Of a stretch of 28,339 nt of DNA, positions 16,012 to 24,204 are shown piece after piece. The stretch's first letter is position 1; every line of letters starts with the position of its first letter. The notes below the pieces were generated by a model. It ran no database searches, had not been told where the DNA came from, and was given only the letters and a program-made list of their open reading frames with translations. The translations under genes and the position numbers were made by a program. Source of the stretch: DATDMG01 sp036518955 (GTDB lineage Bacteria; Actinomycetota; Actinomycetes; Actinomycetales; Kineosporiaceae); assembly GCA_036518955.1 (NCBI GenBank), contig DATDMG010000125.1:1-28339 (forward strand). The letters are read 5' to 3'.

Positions 16012-16279
16012 GGAGGATGCGCGCCTTCTGCATCGCGAACTCCTCCTCGGTGAGCACCCCGGAGTCCCGGAGCGCGCCCAGCCTCTCCAGTTGGGCGAGC
16101 ACGTCGTCGTCGGACTGCGCCTGCGCGGCAGGCGCCGCCGGTGGCTCCGGTGTCGCGACAACCTGCTGGCCCTGGGCCGCCCACCGCTGGCCCTGGCGGC
16201 GGGAGACGCGATTCGAGACGGTGGTCGCGGTCGCAGAGATCACCGCGGTACGGGCGACCCCACGGATGAGTCCTGGCAT
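16004..16279 (-). CDS. SHOCT domain small protein
   Basis: The ATG at 16279 is preferred because AGGGGG lies five bases upstream; a GTG one codon earlier is also open. The 91-residue product has a short N-terminal region (MPGLIRGVARTAVISATAT), a Gln/Pro/Ala-rich spacer, and a C-terminal SHOCT domain: DDVLAQLERLGALRDSGVLTEEEFAMQKARIL. SHOCT modules are short helical hairpins at protein ends thought to mediate oligomerisation. It is first of the three-gene overlapping set SHOCT/repeat protein/RDD, and a second SHOCT protein is encoded at 17159-17542. Confidence 0.88.
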   Translation of the reverse strand: MPGLIRGVARTAVISATATTVSNRVSRRQGQRWAAQGQQVVATPEPPAAPAAQAQSDDDVLAQLERLGALRDSGVLTEEEFAMQKARILRV

Positions 16280-16373
16280 CACTACCCCCTGTGCTGTCCG
16301 TCCGGCGCCGGCCTGAGGACAGGTCGGTCAGAGGTGATCGTTGGCAAGCGATCGGCTCGCCGCCGACCTCGGA

Positions 16374-16838
16374 TCAGATCGGCTCGGTGTCCGCGTCGGC
16401 ATCGAGCGCGGCGATGAGGTCGTTCACCGGGATGCGCCCCGCCGCGACCAGTCGTCCGCCGTGACGTCGCATCGCCGTCGCGAAAGGAGCCGCCCATCGG
16501 TTCTCATAGACCAGAACGACGGCGTTGCTCCCCGGGTCCACGGCCTTGGCGGCCTCTTCGAGGTCGTCCAGACCCAGCAAGCCGGAGGACGCACCGTCGA
16601 AGAGCCGCGCCTCGGCTCCGTCCTCGCCGAGCTCGTCCAGGCCGAGAAGCCTCACGGACCCGTCAGCTTCCTTGCGCATGACGACGAAGTCCAGGAGCTG
16701 GATGATGTTTCGGTCGACCAGGTCCACCAGCAACGGCAGCCCGGTCCCCCTCGACCAGGGCGCCGGAAATTCCACGATGAGATAGTCGATGGGCCCGACC
16801 ACCACGTCGGTCTCGTCGGTCTCGTCGATATCGTCCAT
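16374..16838 (-). CDS. DUF6325 family protein
   Basis: The ATG at 16838 has AGGGG eight bases upstream and yields 154 residues. The N-terminus is acidic (DDIDETDETD), followed by VVVGPIDYLIVEFPAP, the signature start of DUF6325. NIIQLLDFVVMRKEADGSVRLL, SSGLLGLDDLEEAAKAVDPGSNAVVLVYENRWAAPFA and RIPVNDLIAAL follow. These proteins are soluble alpha/beta relatives of the DUF1269 group. No membrane segment or catalytic motif is seen; the function is unknown. It lies 95 bp upstream of the SHOCT start in the same direction. Confidence 0.85.
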   Translation of the reverse strand: MDDIDETDETDVVVGPIDYLIVEFPAPWSRGTGLPLLVDLVDRNIIQLLDFVVMRKEADGSVRLLGLDELGEDGAEARLFDGASSGLLGLDDLEEAAKAVDPGSNAVVLVYENRWAAPFATAMRRHGGRLVAAGRIPVNDLIAALDADADTEPI

Positions 16839-17158
16839 GCGAGTCGCCCCTACCGCACTTGATGGTCCTGGGCCGGTGCAGCGTCCCGGTCCTCGCTGAA
16901 GTCCTGCCGCAGTCTTCGACCTCGCCGCTGTCCGGACCTCGCCGCTGTCCGCGAGGCGGGCCTGCCATCCTTCCGGCCGCCCGCCTCACCGCCGTCACTC
17001 CTCCGACGAGTCCTCCCTCCCAGCGAAGGGATCGCCGAGGACCGCCCCTGCGCGCAGTGGGCGGCTCCCCTCGGGCTCGGCCCCGGCCAAGCCCTGTCCA
17101 GGTCCAAGCCCTGTCCACCCCGCGTACGCATGAGAGGCGTACGCCTGAGACCTGTGAA
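16839..17158. other. Non-coding stretch with two tandem duplications and a hairpin
   Basis: No convincing gene lies in these 320 bp. GACCTCGCCGCTGTCCG is tandemly duplicated at 16918-16934 and 16935-16951. CCAAGCCCTGTCCA occurs at 17087-17100 and 17104-17117, a 17-bp period. GCGTACGC occurs at 17122-17129 and 17137-17144; each copy is self-complementary and the two can pair across a seven-base loop just after the stop of the 17159-17542 gene, so this may be its terminator. Confidence 0.55.
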
Positions 17159-17542
17159 TCAGGCCAACGCCTTCGCCTTCATGGCATCGTATTCCTGGGC
17201 CGAGATGGCGCCGGAGTCCAGCAGCGCCTTGGCCTCGGCCACCTGCTTCGCCGGCGATGACGGGGCCGCACCCGCCACGGACCGGATGTATTCGTCCTGG
17301 ACCACCCGCCGCTCCTGGGCCTCCTCGGTCTGACGCCGAGCCATGCTGTTCCCACGAACGATCAAGTAGATCAGTGAGCCCAGCAGCGGGAAGATGAACA
17401 CCAACGCACACCACCCCGCCTTCCCCCAGCCGCCCATCTGGCGGTCCCGGAAGATGTCGACGAAGATCATGAACAGGATCATGAGGTACGCGACGAAGAA
17501 GAACGACATGACGAGGAGCCAGACGAAGTCCCAGAAATTCAT
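17159..17542 (-). CDS. PLDc_N / SHOCT domain membrane protein
   Basis: The 127-residue protein begins MNFWDFVWLLVMSFFFVAYLM. Two membrane segments at about 5-29 and 43-62 flank a loop FRDRQMGGWGKAGWCALVF. This is the phospholipase-D-nuclease N-terminal-like (PLDc_N) hairpin common in actinobacteria, and no PLD catalytic HKD motif is present. A charged linker (RRQTEEAQERRVVQDEY) leads to a C-terminal SHOCT domain (KQVAEAKALLDSGAISAQEYDAMKAKAL). The start ATG has only a weak upstream purine tract (AAGGGTAAG). The role is unknown; a small membrane scaffold is likely. It is divergent from the antiporter gene at 17822. Confidence 0.87.
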   Translation of the reverse strand: MNFWDFVWLLVMSFFFVAYLMILFMIFVDIFRDRQMGGWGKAGWCALVFIFPLLGSLIYLIVRGNSMARRQTEEAQERRVVQDEYIRSVAGAAPSSPAKQVAEAKALLDSGAISAQEYDAMKAKALA

Positions 17543-17754
17543 GGCGGCTTACCCTTACCCTTCTCGGATCGGAGGATCTGGACCCGACCACGGTGGCCTT
17601 GACGGAGAATGCTGGACATCCTCCCCCAGGGACCATGTTGACTCCCCCCGAAGAGAATCCGTACCGGCCCCCTCGGTCGCCGGGCTCATCCCGGAAGGAG
17701 GATGCCCGGCACGCCCCGCGAGGTGACCATGACCCGGTAGGTGAGCTCACAGGT

Positions 17755-17806
17755 TGCGAACGGGCAGCAGACCACGGCAGTGCGAACGGGCAGCAGACCA
17801 CGGCAG
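17755..17806. repeat. Perfect 26-bp tandem duplication before the antiporter start
   Basis: A 26-bp unit beginning TGCGAACGGGCAGCAG occurs at 17755-17780 and exactly again at 17781-17806, ending 15 bp before the ATG. Because 26 is not a multiple of three, the duplication shifts frame, which argues against translation through it from the upstream in-frame GTG at 17741. It may be a leader element or a recent slippage product. Confidence 0.75.
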
Positions 17807-17821
17807 AAGGCGGCGGAATCG

Positions 17822-19063
17822 ATGTCCGCAGCAGCAGTCAGCGTCTTTGCCGTGTCGGTGGTCGCCTTTGTCGCACTGTCGAGGTGGATCGACCGGCGAC
17901 GGATCAGCGCCCCCATGGTGTTCACCGCTGTCGGTGGGATCCTGGCCGTCGTGGACGTCGACGCTCCGCTCACCGCGTCGGATCTCCAAGCGCTGGCCGA
18001 GACGACCCTGGCGCTGATCCTCTTCCACGATGCGGCACAGGTCCGACCGGCGCAGCTGCGTCGGGATGCCGGGCTGTCGGCGCGCCTGCTGCTCATCGGT
18101 CTCCCGCTGACCATCCTCCTGGGCTTCGCGACCGGCCGACTGTTGATGCCGACCGGTTCCGGCTGGCTCATCCTCTTCCTGGCCTCGGCGCTCGCGCCCA
18201 CCGACGCCGGACTCGGTGCGCCAACGGTGCTCAATCCTGCCGTTCCGGCCCGCGTGCGACGCGTTCTGGACGTCGAGAGCGGCCTCAACGACGGGTTGGC
18301 CACGCCTGTGGTCCTGCTCGCGGTGACCGCCATGGGGATGTCCGAGCCGCTGCTGGAGGGACCGGCCTTGACCGCATTCCGTGAGCTCGCGCTCGGGGTG
18401 GTGATCGGCATCCTTGCCGGCGCGGGTGTGGGCAAGGCCCTCGCCGTGACGAGCCGCAGTGCCCTCGCGTCCGGCCCGCTCGTGCCGATCGGCGTCCTGA
18501 TGATCCCTCTGCTCGCCTACTACGCCTCGACCGCCGCTGGCGGGAACGGATTCGTCAGCGCCTTCCTCTCCGGGACGGCCTTCGCCGCCACCCAGCAGCT
18601 GGCCTCGGGCGCTTCGATCCCGGCGAAAGCCGAGGGCACCACGATCCGGTTGACCGACGACCTCTCCACGCTCCTCGGCTACGCCGTATGGATGGTCTTC
18701 GGAATCGAGTCGCTCCCCCACCTGTGGGGCAGCCTCACCTGGCAGGCAGTTGTCTTCGCCGTCCTGTCCCTCACGGTGCTGCGCATGGTGCCGGTCGCCC
18801 TCGCGCTCCTGGGAGCTCGATTACGCGCCCCGAGCGTGCTGTTCATCGGGTGGTTCGGGCCACGCGGGCTCGCATCGGTGATCTTTGTGTTGATCGTCGT
18901 GCAGTCGGCCCCACCGCAGACCGGGCTGTCGGCGGTGATCGCGACGATCGAACTCACGGTGCTCTTCAGCGTCGTCCTGCACGGGGTCACCGCCGGCCCC
19001 TGGGCCGCCCGGTACGGAGCATGGGCGCGCCGCACGCGAGCCGCGGTGGAGACCCAGGCGTAG
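17822..19063 (+). CDS. CPA1-type Na+/H+ antiporter (cation:proton antiporter)
   Basis: I start the 413-residue protein at ATG 17822, directly before the first membrane segment (SAAAVSVFAVSVVAFVAL). Ribosome-site support is weak (GGCGG), and a GTG at 17741 would add 27 residues across a tandem repeat. About 12 hydrophobic segments fill the protein. The CPA1/NhaP core is visible in LASALAPTDAGLGAPTVL, with an Asp in the discontinuous helix, and in VLDVESGLNDGLATPVVL, the ESG-x-N-D ion-binding helix. GWFGPRGLASVIFVLIV, near the C-terminus, is also typical. It should exchange Na+ or K+ for protons at the cytoplasmic membrane. There is no large cytoplasmic C-terminal domain. A GC-rich hairpin follows the stop. 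Confidence 0.92.
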   Translation: MSAAAVSVFAVSVVAFVALSRWIDRRRISAPMVFTAVGGILAVVDVDAPLTASDLQALAETTLALILFHDAAQVRPAQLRRDAGLSARLLLIGLPLTILLGFATGRLLMPTGSGWLILFLASALAPTDAGLGAPTVLNPAVPARVRRVLDVESGLNDGLATPVVLLAVTAMGMSEPLLEGPALTAFRELALGVVIGILAGAGVGKALAVTSRSALASGPLVPIGVLMIPLLAYYASTAAGGNGFVSAFLSGTAFAATQQLASGASIPAKAEGTTIRLTDDLSTLLGYAVWMVFGIESLPHLWGSLTWQAVVFAVLSLTVLRMVPVALALLGARLRAPSVLFIGWFGPRGLASVIFVLIVVQSAPPQTGLSAVIATIELTVLFSVVLHGVTAGPWAARYGAWARRTRAAVETQA

Positions 19064-19065
19064 CA

Positions 19066-19084
19066 GGCCGGCGCCGCGCCGGCC
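19066..19084. terminator. GC-rich hairpin after the antiporter gene
   Basis: GGCCGGCG and its exact inverse complement CGCCGGCC flank a three-base loop, beginning two bases after the antiporter stop. No T-run follows. Placement supports a terminator. Confidence 0.55.
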
Positions 19085-19308
19085 CGGGCCCGGCCCGGCC
19101 CCAGCCGTGGACCTCGACCGCACGCCCCCACCTCGAGGCGAACCACCCCGCAGGGTGAGGCAACGGCAGGCAGACGGGCGCACACTCAGCGAGTACGGTG
19201 ACGACCTGCTCCGTCGCACAGCCGGAACTCCGAGACCATGACCGCGCGCATTTCACCCATCTCCTTCACCCACCCTTGTGATCATGTGAGTTCCGGGGAA
19301 AGGGCATC

Positions 19309-20778
19309 ATGACCACTTCGCCTCGCGTCGTCCGGAAGCGCGCGGCCGCGGACGCCGCCAAGACGTTCTCACGACAGGACCATCGAGATCCGGGAGCACG
19401 TGCAGCGGAGGGTACGGCAGCCCGGATCAGAGTGCCGCTGGCCCGCCACGCCGAGTTCGACGTCCCGACGGATCGCACCGACCCCGTGGACCTCCTGATA
19501 GCGCAGGGCTCGTCGCGGCTGCCGGAGCTACTTCCGGTCCGCTACGGGCGGATGCTTGTCTCGCCGTTCGCCTTCTACCGCGGCGCGGCGAACGTCATGG
19601 CGGCCGACCTGGCCGCCACGCCCGTCTCAGGATTCGCCTGCCAACTGTCCGGCGACGCGCACCTGTCGAACTTCGGAGCCTTCGGATCACCAGAGCGGCG
19701 ACTGATCTTCGACATCAACGACTTCGACGAAACCCACCCCGGACCGTGGGAATGGGATGTCAAACGCCTGGCCGCAAGTCTCGTCGTCGCTGCCCGCGAC
19801 AACAGCTTCCCTCGAAAGACCGCGAAGAAACTCGTGCTTTCGACCGTTCGCCAATACCGGGAGGCGATGGCGGCCTTCGCCGCGATGGGTGAGCTCCAGG
19901 TCTGGTACGCACGGGCGGATCTCGACGAACTCGGGCCCACGCTCGAGCAACGATTGACCAAGGAGCGGCGCAAGTCGTGGGACAAGGCGCAGGCGAGGGC
20001 TCGGACGCATGACAGCCTACAGGCGATGACCAAGCTTACCGCGCTCGTCGACGGCCACCGACGGATCGTGGCGTCACCGCCGCTCGTGGTACCCGTGAGC
20101 GACCTTCTCCCGGACCTGGACCGCGAGCACCTCGAGTCCGAACTACGCGTTCTCCTGGAGAAGTACCGGCGAAGCCTGCCGGTCGACCGCCGGCACCTCT
20201 TCGGGGCATTCCAGTTCGTCGACATGGCACGCAAGGCCGTGGGGGTGGGCAGCGTAGGGACCCGCTGCTGGATCATCCTCCTGCGCGGCCGTGACGACAA
20301 CGATCCTCTGCTGCTGCAGGTCAAGGAAGCGCAGCGGTCCGTGCTGGCCGATCACGTCCGGGGCTCCGTGGTGCGCAGCCGGTACCGCAATGAGGGGCAA
20401 CGTGTGGTGAGTGGTCAACGGCTGATGCAGGCGGTGAGCGACATCTTTCTGGGTTGGGAGACCGTCGAAGGCATCGACGGTCGGAGTCGGGACTTCTATG
20501 TGCGCCAGCTCAGGGACTGGAAGGGATCGGCCATCGTGGAGGACATGGACCCCGTTGCGATGACGGTCTACGCCCAACTGTGCGGCTGGACGCTGGCGCG
20601 AGCGCATGCGCGGACCGGAGACCGTATCTCGATCTCGGCGTATCTTGGGGACACCGCTGAATTCGACCAGGCGATCGCCGAATTCGCTCGACGCTATGCC
20701 GACCAGAACGAGAGGGACTATGACGCGCTCGTCCGAGCGAGCCGCACGGGCCGCGTCGAAGTCGTCACTGATATCTGA
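19309..20778 (+). CDS. DUF2252 family protein, kinase-like fold
   Basis: The 489-residue protein starts at ATG 19309, with GGGGAAAGGG upstream. DUF2252 features are clear: PFAFYRGAANVMAADLA at about 86-102, then GDAHLSNFG at 115-123 and IFDINDFDE at 133-141. The last two resemble the catalytic H-x-x-N loop and metal-binding D-x-D of phosphotransferases. A Gly-rich loop VGVGSVGTR at 311-319 and a strand LLLQVKEA with Lys339 come later in the chain and resemble a kinase ATP-binding lobe placed after the catalytic residues. The biochemical function is unknown; a small-molecule or protein kinase is an inference. The gene stands alone, 245 bp after the antiporter and convergent with the next gene. 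Confidence 0.88.
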   Translation: MTTSPRVVRKRAAADAAKTFSRQDHRDPGARAAEGTAARIRVPLARHAEFDVPTDRTDPVDLLIAQGSSRLPELLPVRYGRMLVSPFAFYRGAANVMAADLAATPVSGFACQLSGDAHLSNFGAFGSPERRLIFDINDFDETHPGPWEWDVKRLAASLVVAARDNSFPRKTAKKLVLSTVRQYREAMAAFAAMGELQVWYARADLDELGPTLEQRLTKERRKSWDKAQARARTHDSLQAMTKLTALVDGHRRIVASPPLVVPVSDLLPDLDREHLESELRVLLEKYRRSLPVDRRHLFGAFQFVDMARKAVGVGSVGTRCWIILLRGRDDNDPLLLQVKEAQRSVLADHVRGSVVRSRYRNEGQRVVSGQRLMQAVSDIFLGWETVEGIDGRSRDFYVRQLRDWKGSAIVEDMDPVAMTVYAQLCGWTLARAHARTGDRISISAYLGDTAEFDQAIAEFARRYADQNERDYDALVRASRTGRVEVVTDI

Positions 20779-20839
20779 CACCACCCCCACCCGAACAGGG
20801 GGACAGCACGGAGAGACAGGGGCGAACAATCAATGAACG

Positions 20840-21304
20840 TCATGGGATCGCCTCCCCCAGTTGCACCTGGAGAGCCGCACCGCCGAAACGATTGAGTTGA
20901 GCGAACAAGCGGGGTATGAGCGACTCGTCGACCATCAGGAAGACCGCGGACGACCCCGGCTGGAGCAGCTCACGCACCTCTGGCTTGAACGCACCGGAAG
21001 CCACGTCCTGCACCACGCTCCCGTAACGTCGGAAGTCCGGTCTTAACTCGGGTAGGGACCGTGGCCGGAGATCTGCCGAATCGAAGAGGAGCTCGCCGAA
21101 GAGGAGAGTCCAAGCCAGACTCCTCGATACTCCGCCCGATGCTTCCGAGTAGCTCGTCATCACGGAGAAGGTGCCCTCGACATCTCGGCTGATGACGGCG
21201 ATCGCGCCCTTGCGAAACATCAGGTCCGACATGCTGCGCACATCCTCCGCGGCCGCGCTCGCCGTGGTCTCGTCGGGGAAGACCAGAGCAACCAAGCTCG
21301 TCAT
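20840..21304 (-). CDS. DUF1269-like small protein lacking the glycine zipper
   Basis: The ATG at 21304 is chosen because AGGAG lies six bases upstream; another ATG two codons earlier is directly against that site, and longer in-frame extensions look non-coding. The 154-residue product begins MTSLVALVFPDETTASAAAEDV and ends with LLQPGSSAVFLMVDESLIPRLFAQL. Both halves match the DUF1269/DUF6325 pattern. The central region (VSRSLAWTLLFGELLFDSADLRPRSLPEL) is only weakly hydrophobic and has no repeated glycines, unlike the protein at 7459. It is probably soluble or peripheral; the function is unknown. It lies downstream of the third LAL gene, 178 bp away and in the same direction, so that regulator may control it. 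Confidence 0.8.
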   Translation of the reverse strand: MTSLVALVFPDETTASAAAEDVRSMSDLMFRKGAIAVISRDVEGTFSVMTSYSEASGGVSRSLAWTLLFGELLFDSADLRPRSLPELRPDFRRYGSVVQDVASGAFKPEVRELLQPGSSAVFLMVDESLIPRLFAQLNRFGGAALQVQLGEAIP

Positions 21305-21482
21305 GATCATCTCCTGTAGCGGATGTCGGGAACTCGTGTCGGGAATTCGCACTGCCCGTCCGACCGGCAGAAGGTGGCCCACAGGGAACCGTGTTCCGCA
21401 GCGTCTGCTCCTCATCCGCCGCGCATGATTCCGCTGTCCGCAGCGCTCGACGTGACCCGCCGGCGGGCGATCCCGCCGGTGC

Positions 21483-23786
21483 TCAGTCATGCAGCAGCGA
21501 CAGCGCGGCGGCCGTCCGCACGGCGTCGGCGCGGTTGGCTACCGCCAGCTTCCGATAGATTGCCGCGACCTGGTTCTTCACGGTGTTTCTCGAGAGGAAC
21601 AGTTCCTCTGAGATCTCGGAGAGCGACAGGTGGCTCGGAAGGAGGGCCAGCACCCTCAGCTCGGAGGCTGTCAATGTCTCCCCGGCGCAGCCACCCTGCC
21701 CTCTGAGACTCTCCAGGTCTGCCGTGAGTCGCAGGCGTGAGCCCGATGTCGCTGCCGAGTCCTCACCGACGAGCCGGAGGTACCTCTCCGCCTCCAGTGC
21801 GTTGAAGCTGACCATGGCGTCATCGCCGACTTCCATCGAAGTGCGGGCGAGCACGACATGAGCCTGAGCGGCCAACCAGGGGAAGGCGGCCGGCGAAGGA
21901 CGACGACACAGCCTAGCGGCCCGGCGGGCATAAAGTCGCGCAGAATCGACGTCGCCCTTGTGCACCTCCACCCTCGCGCAGGCCGCATAGGTCATGAGAC
22001 TCGGAACGTAGGTTTGCAGCTGCGAATGCTCTACGATACGCAGAGAGTCCGCAGCGAGCAGGGACGCCACGAGCCAGTCGTCTTCCTCCGCCGCCAGCAG
22101 GGAGCGTTCAGCGAGCGCGAGAGCAGCCGCGGGGCCTTGGTCCGCCTCGCCGAGCCGCACGGCATCGGCGAACGCCTTCTTGGCCCTGTCCGTCGAGCCG
22201 CCCAGCAGGCACCCCGCTCCGAGTAGCACCTGGGAGAGCGCCCGCAAAGAGCTACGAGGGGGTTCATTCGCCATCGCGGAGTCGACGTCTGCCTTCATCG
22301 CGGCAATTCGGACCGGCGCGAGAGCCGCGCGTGCCCTCGCCACACCGGCGAGAAGGGCGCGGTTCCCGCTGCCCACGGTCCGGCCTTCGGCCGCGCGCAG
22401 CAGCCGTTGCGCGAGCGCCACATTACCGAGCAGGCCATATACCCAGGTTCCGATGAGGGCGAACCGAGGGTCACCTTCGAGGCGCGCGTGCCCCACGTAG
22501 TCGAGCCCGTCCCTCACCACTGTGAGTTGGCCGCGGTTGATCAGATTCAAGGCATCTCTGAGGATCAGGTGCTCGGTGTGGGGCAGGTCCTCGCCGCTGA
22601 TCGCATAGCGGATCGCCTGATCTGATTGACCTTGTTGCTCGAACCAGCGGGAGGCGCTTCGACGCACCCGACGGTCCTCGCCTGGCTCTCGCCTTCGCAG
22701 CTCGGACAGCAGCATCTCAGCAAACAGTCGATGGAAGCGAAACCATTGGCGCCTGGGGTCCTGCCGCACGAGGAAGAGGTTCTCCGCAGCAATCTGACTC
22801 AGCCAAGCGGCTGAGCCAGTCGTCTCAAGGACGGCATCGCACAGCGCACCCGACAACTCGTTGAGGGGTGATGTGCGCAGGAGGAACCGCGCGGCAACGG
22901 CGGACTGGCGCGCGAGCACCTCGTCCCGGAAGTAGTCCACGATGTACCGGTCGTCCCCGCTGATCTCCGGCATGGACCGGTCGCGGGGTTCCGTCGCGAA
23001 TGACAGAGCGGCAAGGTTCACCCCGACCGGCCACCCCTCCGCCCGCTGCACGATCCGCCTCGCCGCACTGATCGGGATTTCCTGGCCGAGGGAGCTGAAC
23101 AACCGCGCGGCCTCGGGTGGCCGCAGCGCCAGATCCGTGGCCCCCCATTGGAGACACAGCCCCTGCGTGAGCAGCCAGCGAAGCCTCGCGGGGAGTCGGC
23201 GGCTGGCAGCGGCTACGTGCCACCCACGCGGAAGGCTCGAGACGAGGAGAACCACGATGTCAAGCGCGGGTCCGGCGCCGAGCCTCTGCAGATCATCGAG
23301 CACGACCACCACTGGTGGCGCCCCCTCCGCGGTTCGAACGGCGGTCACGAGGGAAGCAACCAACTGCTCGGGGAAGGCTGCATGATCGGCCACGAGGGCC
23401 TGCCATCCCGCGCCGTCCAACAGTCCCAGATCAACAAGGGCGGCACCGATCCGCCGGACCAGGTGCCCCGCGTCGGAATCGGCGCTTTCGAGATCCACCC
23501 ACACGAACGTCCGATCGCTCTCGGCCGCCCACTGCCGCAGGGTGGTGGTCTTGCCGTACCCGCAAGGAGCGAGCAGGAGGATGAGCCGCACGTCCTCATC
23601 GACCGAGGACAATCTGTCGATCAGGTGGCCACGGCGAACAACGACGGGCGCACGCGTCACTGTGGTTGACCTTCGCTTCGGACCTATCCGTGACTCCGGC
23701 TGGGCGCCAGCGGGCAAGCGCGTAACGCGTGCTCTGCTGGCGACGTTTCCGGGATGAGTGCCACGAGCATTGTGTGTCCCCTCCAC
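21483..23786 (-). CDS. LAL/MalT-type LuxR-family transcriptional regulator
   Basis: I place the start at GTG 23786, where GGGAGG lies five bases upstream; the open frame extends 29 codons further but without such a site. The 767-residue protein has Walker A APCGYGKT at 73-80, Walker B VVVVLDDLQRL at about 159-169, a helical TPR-like region, and a LuxR HTH at about 705-767 (SELRVLALLPSHLSLSEIS, then LSRNTVKNQVAAIYRKLAV). It is full length for the family. P-loop, Walker B and HTH are very similar to the regulator at 2570, and both have GYGKTTTL-x-QWAA. Its Walker A carries Cys75 where the paralogue has Ala. Gene order suggests control of the DUF1269-like gene downstream, or of its own promoter region. 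Confidence 0.92.
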   Translation of the reverse strand: MEGTHNARGTHPGNVASRARVTRLPAGAQPESRIGPKRRSTTVTRAPVVVRRGHLIDRLSSVDEDVRLILLLAPCGYGKTTTLRQWAAESDRTFVWVDLESADSDAGHLVRRIGAALVDLGLLDGAGWQALVADHAAFPEQLVASLVTAVRTAEGAPPVVVVLDDLQRLGAGPALDIVVLLVSSLPRGWHVAAASRRLPARLRWLLTQGLCLQWGATDLALRPPEAARLFSSLGQEIPISAARRIVQRAEGWPVGVNLAALSFATEPRDRSMPEISGDDRYIVDYFRDEVLARQSAVAARFLLRTSPLNELSGALCDAVLETTGSAAWLSQIAAENLFLVRQDPRRQWFRFHRLFAEMLLSELRRREPGEDRRVRRSASRWFEQQGQSDQAIRYAISGEDLPHTEHLILRDALNLINRGQLTVVRDGLDYVGHARLEGDPRFALIGTWVYGLLGNVALAQRLLRAAEGRTVGSGNRALLAGVARARAALAPVRIAAMKADVDSAMANEPPRSSLRALSQVLLGAGCLLGGSTDRAKKAFADAVRLGEADQGPAAALALAERSLLAAEEDDWLVASLLAADSLRIVEHSQLQTYVPSLMTYAACARVEVHKGDVDSARLYARRAARLCRRPSPAAFPWLAAQAHVVLARTSMEVGDDAMVSFNALEAERYLRLVGEDSAATSGSRLRLTADLESLRGQGGCAGETLTASELRVLALLPSHLSLSEISEELFLSRNTVKNQVAAIYRKLAVANRADAVRTAAALSLLHD

Positions 23787-24204
23787 ATCGGCCTCCCACA
23801 GAGAGTCACCCCTCGTCACGCTAACTGAGCGGCCCCCTCCGACGCGATGCCGTCCAGCGATTCGGCGGCGCACTCCGCAGGATCAACGTCGAGGGCGAGT
23901 CGATCGAGCATCCATTCAGCAGCGCCGCCCGGCACGGGACAAGATCCTGGATCTTCCTCCAGGAATCATCCGGCCCGAGGGATGCGGCCGGCCGCCCCAG
24001 GCGACCGATCCGCCCACGACTCCTGGCCCAGCTGCCGTCGGCCCCGACCCATCTCCTCCGGGCAGTCCTCTGGGCAGGGCAATACCTCGGAACGGATGGT
24101 GACGGACCGCGGAAAAGGCGAAAGGCTCTCAGCGCCGGCCGATCATCCCGACCAGACCAAGCCACCCCGACCAGACCGAGCGTCGGCCGGTTGAGGAGGA
24201 CGCC
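23787..24204. promoter_or_regulatory. Divergent intergenic region, third LAL gene / DUF3040 gene
   Basis: These 418 bp separate divergent genes and contain no convincing gene. I could not pick out a -35/-10 pair. CCCGACCAGACC occurs twice, at 24147-24158 and 24166-24177, with a 19-bp period, close to the DUF3040 ribosome site (GGAGG at 24195-24199). Confidence 0.4.

Noticed and set aside
17638..17665. TTGACT as a -35 box for the antiporter
   Set aside because: No acceptable -10 hexamer is found 16-18 bases downstream.
17702..17740. 12-codon open frame MPGTPREVTMTR after AGGAGG, upstream of the antiporter
   Set aside because: AGGAGG abuts the ATG with no spacing, so initiation is doubtful; a leader peptide cannot be supported.
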